Shown: positions 61,271-64,000 of the stretch, one piece after another | Layout of the letters: each line of letters opens with the position of its first letter | Position numbering within the stretch: the stretch's first letter is position 1 | From: Prolixibacteraceae bacterium | Lineage (GTDB): Bacteria > Bacteroidota > Bacteroidia > Bacteroidales > Prolixibacteraceae | DNA: 64,000 nt | Direction: 5' to 3' | Assembly: GCA_021740385.1 (NCBI GenBank) | Contig: JAIOZY010000019.1 | Coordinates: 1-64,000, forward strand | Translations under genes and position numbers: made by a program | The notes under the pieces: generated by a model | What the model saw: the letters and a program-made list of their open reading frames with translations, nothing else | What the model was told of the DNA's origin: nothing | Database searches by the model: none

Positions 61271-64000
61271 ATGAAAAAAATCTTTTTACTATTATTATCA
61301 TTGATACTTGTCAATGTGTATTTAGTGAGTGCACAAATGTATAGTCAAGTATCGCCTTCATTGAACATTGGGGATGTTTATTATATGACCAAAGAAGGCA
61401 ATGTTGATGCCAGTGATGTTTTATGGGATCAACAAGTAATCGACGATCTTAGCGATGCCGGGTATAATCTTACCTTAGGTTATCCTGGAGAAGGTGGTAC
61501 CATTAATGTAAATGAACTTAACAGCTATGATTTGGTAGTTGTTGGCCGAAACATTAGTAGTGGTGATTTTAAATTGTATGAAGACTGGGCCGAACTTGAA
61601 GTTCCAGTATTAATGCTTTCGGGTTACATTATTCGTAACAGTCGTCTGAGATATCTGAATTCCGGATCGTTAAATCGTGAGGTAACTGAAGCAACAGAAG
61701 ACAATATGGATCGCATTACAAAAGCTCTTGTTGCTGATCCTGCCGATCCTGCATTTAACGGAGTAGAAGTTGATGCCGATAATAGAATGGATTATATGAC
61801 CTGGTTCTATGATTACATGGGTTTTGGTATTGACTCTTTTGCAACAACCAGTAATGGTAAATTACTTGCTTCAATTGTTGATGCTGAAACAGCCGAAGCT
61901 AACGGTAATGTACTGGCAGCTCGTTGGGAACCGGGTGTCGAAACGTATGATGGTTCGGGTGTTATACCTCAGTCATACCGTACCTATATTCAAATGGGCG
62001 CCGATGATAAAAGTGATCCAAAAAAGATGAACTACGTGCAATATACACCTGAATCGTTCCGGATGATCCTTAACGAAATGAATTTCCTCATAAGAACCGG
62101 TAAGGAAGTTGCTTACATGGTGAAGGAAGGAAACGTAGATGGAGAGGGCGTTCTTATTGATCAGCAGGTAATTGATGACCTGATGCATGCGGGTTACAAA
62201 AACATTACACAAACTTACCCGGGAGAAGGTGGGACCATTAATAAGGTTGAACTAAATAATTCCGATTTGGTTGTTGTTGGCCGTAATATCAGTAGCGGTG
62301 ATTTTAAATTGTATGAAGACTGGGCCGAACTTGAAGTTCCTGTATTAATGCTTTCGGGTTATATTATTCGTAACAGTCGTTTGAGATATCTGAATTCAGG
62401 ATCGCTAAATCGCGAAGTAACTGAAGCAACTGATGACAATATGGATCGCATTACAAAAGCCCTTGTTGCCGACCCAGCCGATTCTGCATTTATCGGAGTA
62501 GAAGTTGGTGCCGATGATAAAATGGATTACATGACCTGGTTCTATGATTACATGGGTTATGGTATTGACTCTTTTGCAACAACCAGTAATGGTAAATTAC
62601 TTGCATCAATTGTTGATGCTGAAACAGCCGAAGCCAATGGTAACGTGCTTGCTGTACGTTGGGAACCGGGTGTTGAAACATACGAAGGTTCAGGTATGAC
62701 ACCACAATCTTATCGCACATACATTCAGATGGGTGCCGATGATAAGAGCGACCCGAAGAAAATGAACTATGCACAATACACCGATGCTTCATTCCAGTTA
62801 ATACTGAATGAAATGAACTATTTATGCGGTACTTATTCTGCACCGGGCATTGTTCTTTCAGATGACGCAACCCTGGCATCAATTGAACTAAGCGAAGGAA
62901 CTTTAAGCCCCGCGTTTTCGTCCGATGTAACTAATTATTCTGTTGAACTGCCCGCAGGAACAACCGATGTCCCTGTTGTAACAGTAACTACATCTGATGA
63001 GAATGCAGTTGTAAACCAGGTTGATGCTGAATCATTACCCGGTAACACAGTTGTTAAAGTAACATCACAAGATGAACAAAATGAAATTACTTACTTGATT
63101 TCATTTTCTGTTGAGGGTGGTGGTTCAGACGATGTTGTTGAGCCGGGCATGGGTACTCTTGAAACTGCAATAGCCGGAGCTGCCGATGGAGATGTAATTG
63201 TTCTTCAAAACGGGGGACAGTATGACATCATCTCACCTTTGGTTATCGATAAAAAATTAACAATCAAGGCTGAAGATATACCCGAATTGCCGGCTTTGGA
63301 GAATATGCCAATTATCTCAAATATGTTTACATCAATACAGGTTTTTGCATTAAATGAAAATTGCGATTTATCGTTAATTGGTATTGATGTTGACGCCCTG
63401 GGTGGTTCGTTTGTCTTCGACCCAATGGGTGCTTCCGATCATACCGTTAAACTTTATGTAAACCGTTGTCGTTTACACAACACAACCGACGATATTTTTA
63501 ACGATGATGGTTCATATGCCAACAATATCACGTTGGGTAAAGTTTGGATTCGTAATTCATTTATTTACGATAGTGGCGACGGACATGGAATTTACACTAA
63601 AAATTTCAACAGTAACGGAAGTGAATGGCAGTTTGAAAACCTCACAATTTGGAACCTTGGCCAACAGTTTACATGGATAAGGGTTTATGGTGATGAGTAT
63701 ACCCAGCCCATTACTTTCGATCACATTACCGGTTATAACCTATCAACATCAGCCGATAATAAAGAGTTATTTGGTAATGATGAAAAAACCGCCGAGGATG
63801 AAGTGCCCGAAGCTAACCTAAATATTGCTTTTAAAAATAACCTGCTGGCCAATCAGGCATCAACAAACGATGGTAGTTTAATCTTCAAAAATTCTGACGG
63901 TTTCCATGATATAAGCATTAATAACAATGTGTTATATGAATGTCAGCCCATCTTAAACCAAGACCAGTTAACATTGTCAGAAAACCAGGAAGGAATCGAT
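61271..64000 (+). CDS. Secreted multidomain beta-helix protein, probable polysaccharide lyase (partial)
   Basis: The frame opens at ATG 61271 and is still open at the window edge: 910 residues are visible and the 3' end is missing. A signal peptide ends at SAQ (~22). Two nearly identical copies of an alpha/beta domain follow, ~36-273 and ~280-519; each has YDLVVVGRNISSGD-like and LEVPVLMLSGYIIRNSRLRY segments, resembling flavodoxin/glutaminase-fold domains of Bacteroidota surface proteins. A cadherin-like beta-sandwich lies at ~535-620 (ATLASIELSEGTLSPAFSSD). From ~628 a right-handed beta-helix begins (TLETAIAGAADGDVIVLQNG), with repeated turns such as LYVNRCRLHNTTDDIFND, as in pectate or alginate/chondroitin lyases and DUF4957/DUF5123 proteins. 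Placement after susCD suggests it degrades the imported glycan. The catalytic residues are beyond reach. Confidence 0.88.
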   Translation, partial: MKKIFLLLLSLILVNVYLVSAQMYSQVSPSLNIGDVYYMTKEGNVDASDVLWDQQVIDDLSDAGYNLTLGYPGEGGTINVNELNSYDLVVVGRNISSGDFKLYEDWAELEVPVLMLSGYIIRNSRLRYLNSGSLNREVTEATEDNMDRITKALVADPADPAFNGVEVDADNRMDYMTWFYDYMGFGIDSFATTSNGKLLASIVDAETAEANGNVLAARWEPGVETYDGSGVIPQSYRTYIQMGADDKSDPKKMNYVQYTPESFRMILNEMNFLIRTGKEVAYMVKEGNVDGEGVLIDQQVIDDLMHAGYKNITQTYPGEGGTINKVELNNSDLVVVGRNISSGDFKLYEDWAELEVPVLMLSGYIIRNSRLRYLNSGSLNREVTEATDDNMDRITKALVADPADSAFIGVEVGADDKMDYMTWFYDYMGYGIDSFATTSNGKLLASIVDAETAEANGNVLAVRWEPGVETYEGSGMTPQSYRTYIQMGADDKSDPKKMNYAQYTDASFQLILNEMNYLCGTYSAPGIVLSDDATLASIELSEGTLSPAFSSDVTNYSVELPAGTTDVPVVTVTTSDENAVVNQVDAESLPGNTVVKVTSQDEQNEITYLISFSVEGGGSDDVVEPGMGTLETAIAGAADGDVIVLQNGGQYDIISPLVIDKKLTIKAEDIPELPALENMPIISNMFTSIQVFALNENCDLSLIGIDVDALGGSFVFDPMGASDHTVKLYVNRCRLHNTTDDIFNDDGSYANNITLGKVWIRNSFIYDSGDGHGIYTKNFNSNGSEWQFENLTIWNLGQQFTWIRVYGDEYTQPITFDHITGYNLSTSADNKELFGNDEKTAEDEVPEANLNIAFKNNLLANQASTNDGSLIFKNSDGFHDISINNNVLYECQPILNQDQLTLSENQEGID
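61376..62824 (+). repeat. Tandem duplication of a ~720-bp coding segment
   Basis: Copy A spans ~61376-62089 and copy B ~62108-62824. Long DNA stretches are identical, for example GGTGATTTTAAATTGTATGA and the surrounding coding sequence, and differences are mostly single bases plus one codon indel. At protein level most positions match. This points to a recent duplication kept in frame within one gene. Confidence 0.9.

Noticed and set aside
1-64000. CRISPR arrays, tRNA, rRNA, insertion-sequence transposases or prophage
   Set aside because: No regularly spaced repeats, cloverleaf with conserved TTCGAAT-like arm, ribosomal RNA signature or transposase/integrase motif was seen.

Overview
The window is chromosomal DNA from a member of the Bacteroidota, most likely an environmental order such as Marinilabiliales; the order is inference and the phylum is well supported. 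The phylum call rests on two SusC/SusD pairs, perfect TAnnTTTG promoter boxes upstream of several genes, a FISUMP-type lipoprotein-like gene, a DUF3078 protein, a DUF2520-kdsC-maf gene set and a nfeD-floA pair. Base composition is moderately AT-rich throughout and no large foreign island is obvious.

Layout. 1-6.5 kb: the tail of an unidentified gene, a dipeptidyl peptidase IV, a fused acyl-activating enzyme / acyl carrier / acyltransferase, and a LacI-type regulator. 6.9-11.7 kb: a SusC/SusD outer-membrane uptake pair next to that regulator, preceded by a hairpin and a PurR-box-like palindrome. 12-15.3 kb: the translation operon thrS-infC-rpmI-rplT, in which infC appears to start at AUA. 15.3-20.5 kb: a two-gene minus-strand unit whose first gene encodes a 1446-residue secreted protein with a metzincin-like zinc site. 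20.7-24.1 kb: a fructosamine kinase, a YafQ-type toxin-antitoxin pair flanked by two copies of a roughly 175-bp structured repeat, and a FISUMP gene broken by one in-frame amber codon.

24.4-33.1 kb: mostly plus-strand housekeeping genes (AddA/RecB-like helicase-nuclease, MscS channel, thioesterase, DUF2520 protein, KdsC, Maf, a GT-C membrane glycosyltransferase). 33.1-41.4 kb: a PLC-like phosphodiesterase relative, a nitroreductase, a TPR histidine kinase convergent with a membrane chemoreceptor-like protein, and a tight umuD-umuC-HMCES (SRAP) mutagenesis operon. 41.6 kb: the stub of a restriction-modification methylase. 41.9-45.6 kb: sugar-nucleotide genes rfbB, galE, rfbC, rfbA. 45.8-55.8 kb: a membrane protein with a C-terminal beta-sandwich, prmA, a second MscS channel, a DUF3078 protein, floA-nfeD, clpS overlapping a TPR-SPOR gene, and bcp overlapping recA. 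56.2-64 kb: a second polysaccharide-utilisation locus made of a 35-codon membrane microprotein gene, SusC, SusD, and a secreted beta-helix protein that runs off the window and carries a very recent internal tandem duplication.

The strongest candidates for unusual biology are the umuDC-HMCES operon with an apparently leaderless promoter, the toxin-antitoxin module bracketed by structured repeats, the AUA-initiated infC with a strong Shine-Dalgarno sequence, the AMP-ligase/ACP/PlsC fusion, and the small membrane protein gene at the head of the second Sus operon. I found no CRISPR array, rRNA, tRNA, insertion-sequence transposase or phage genes.
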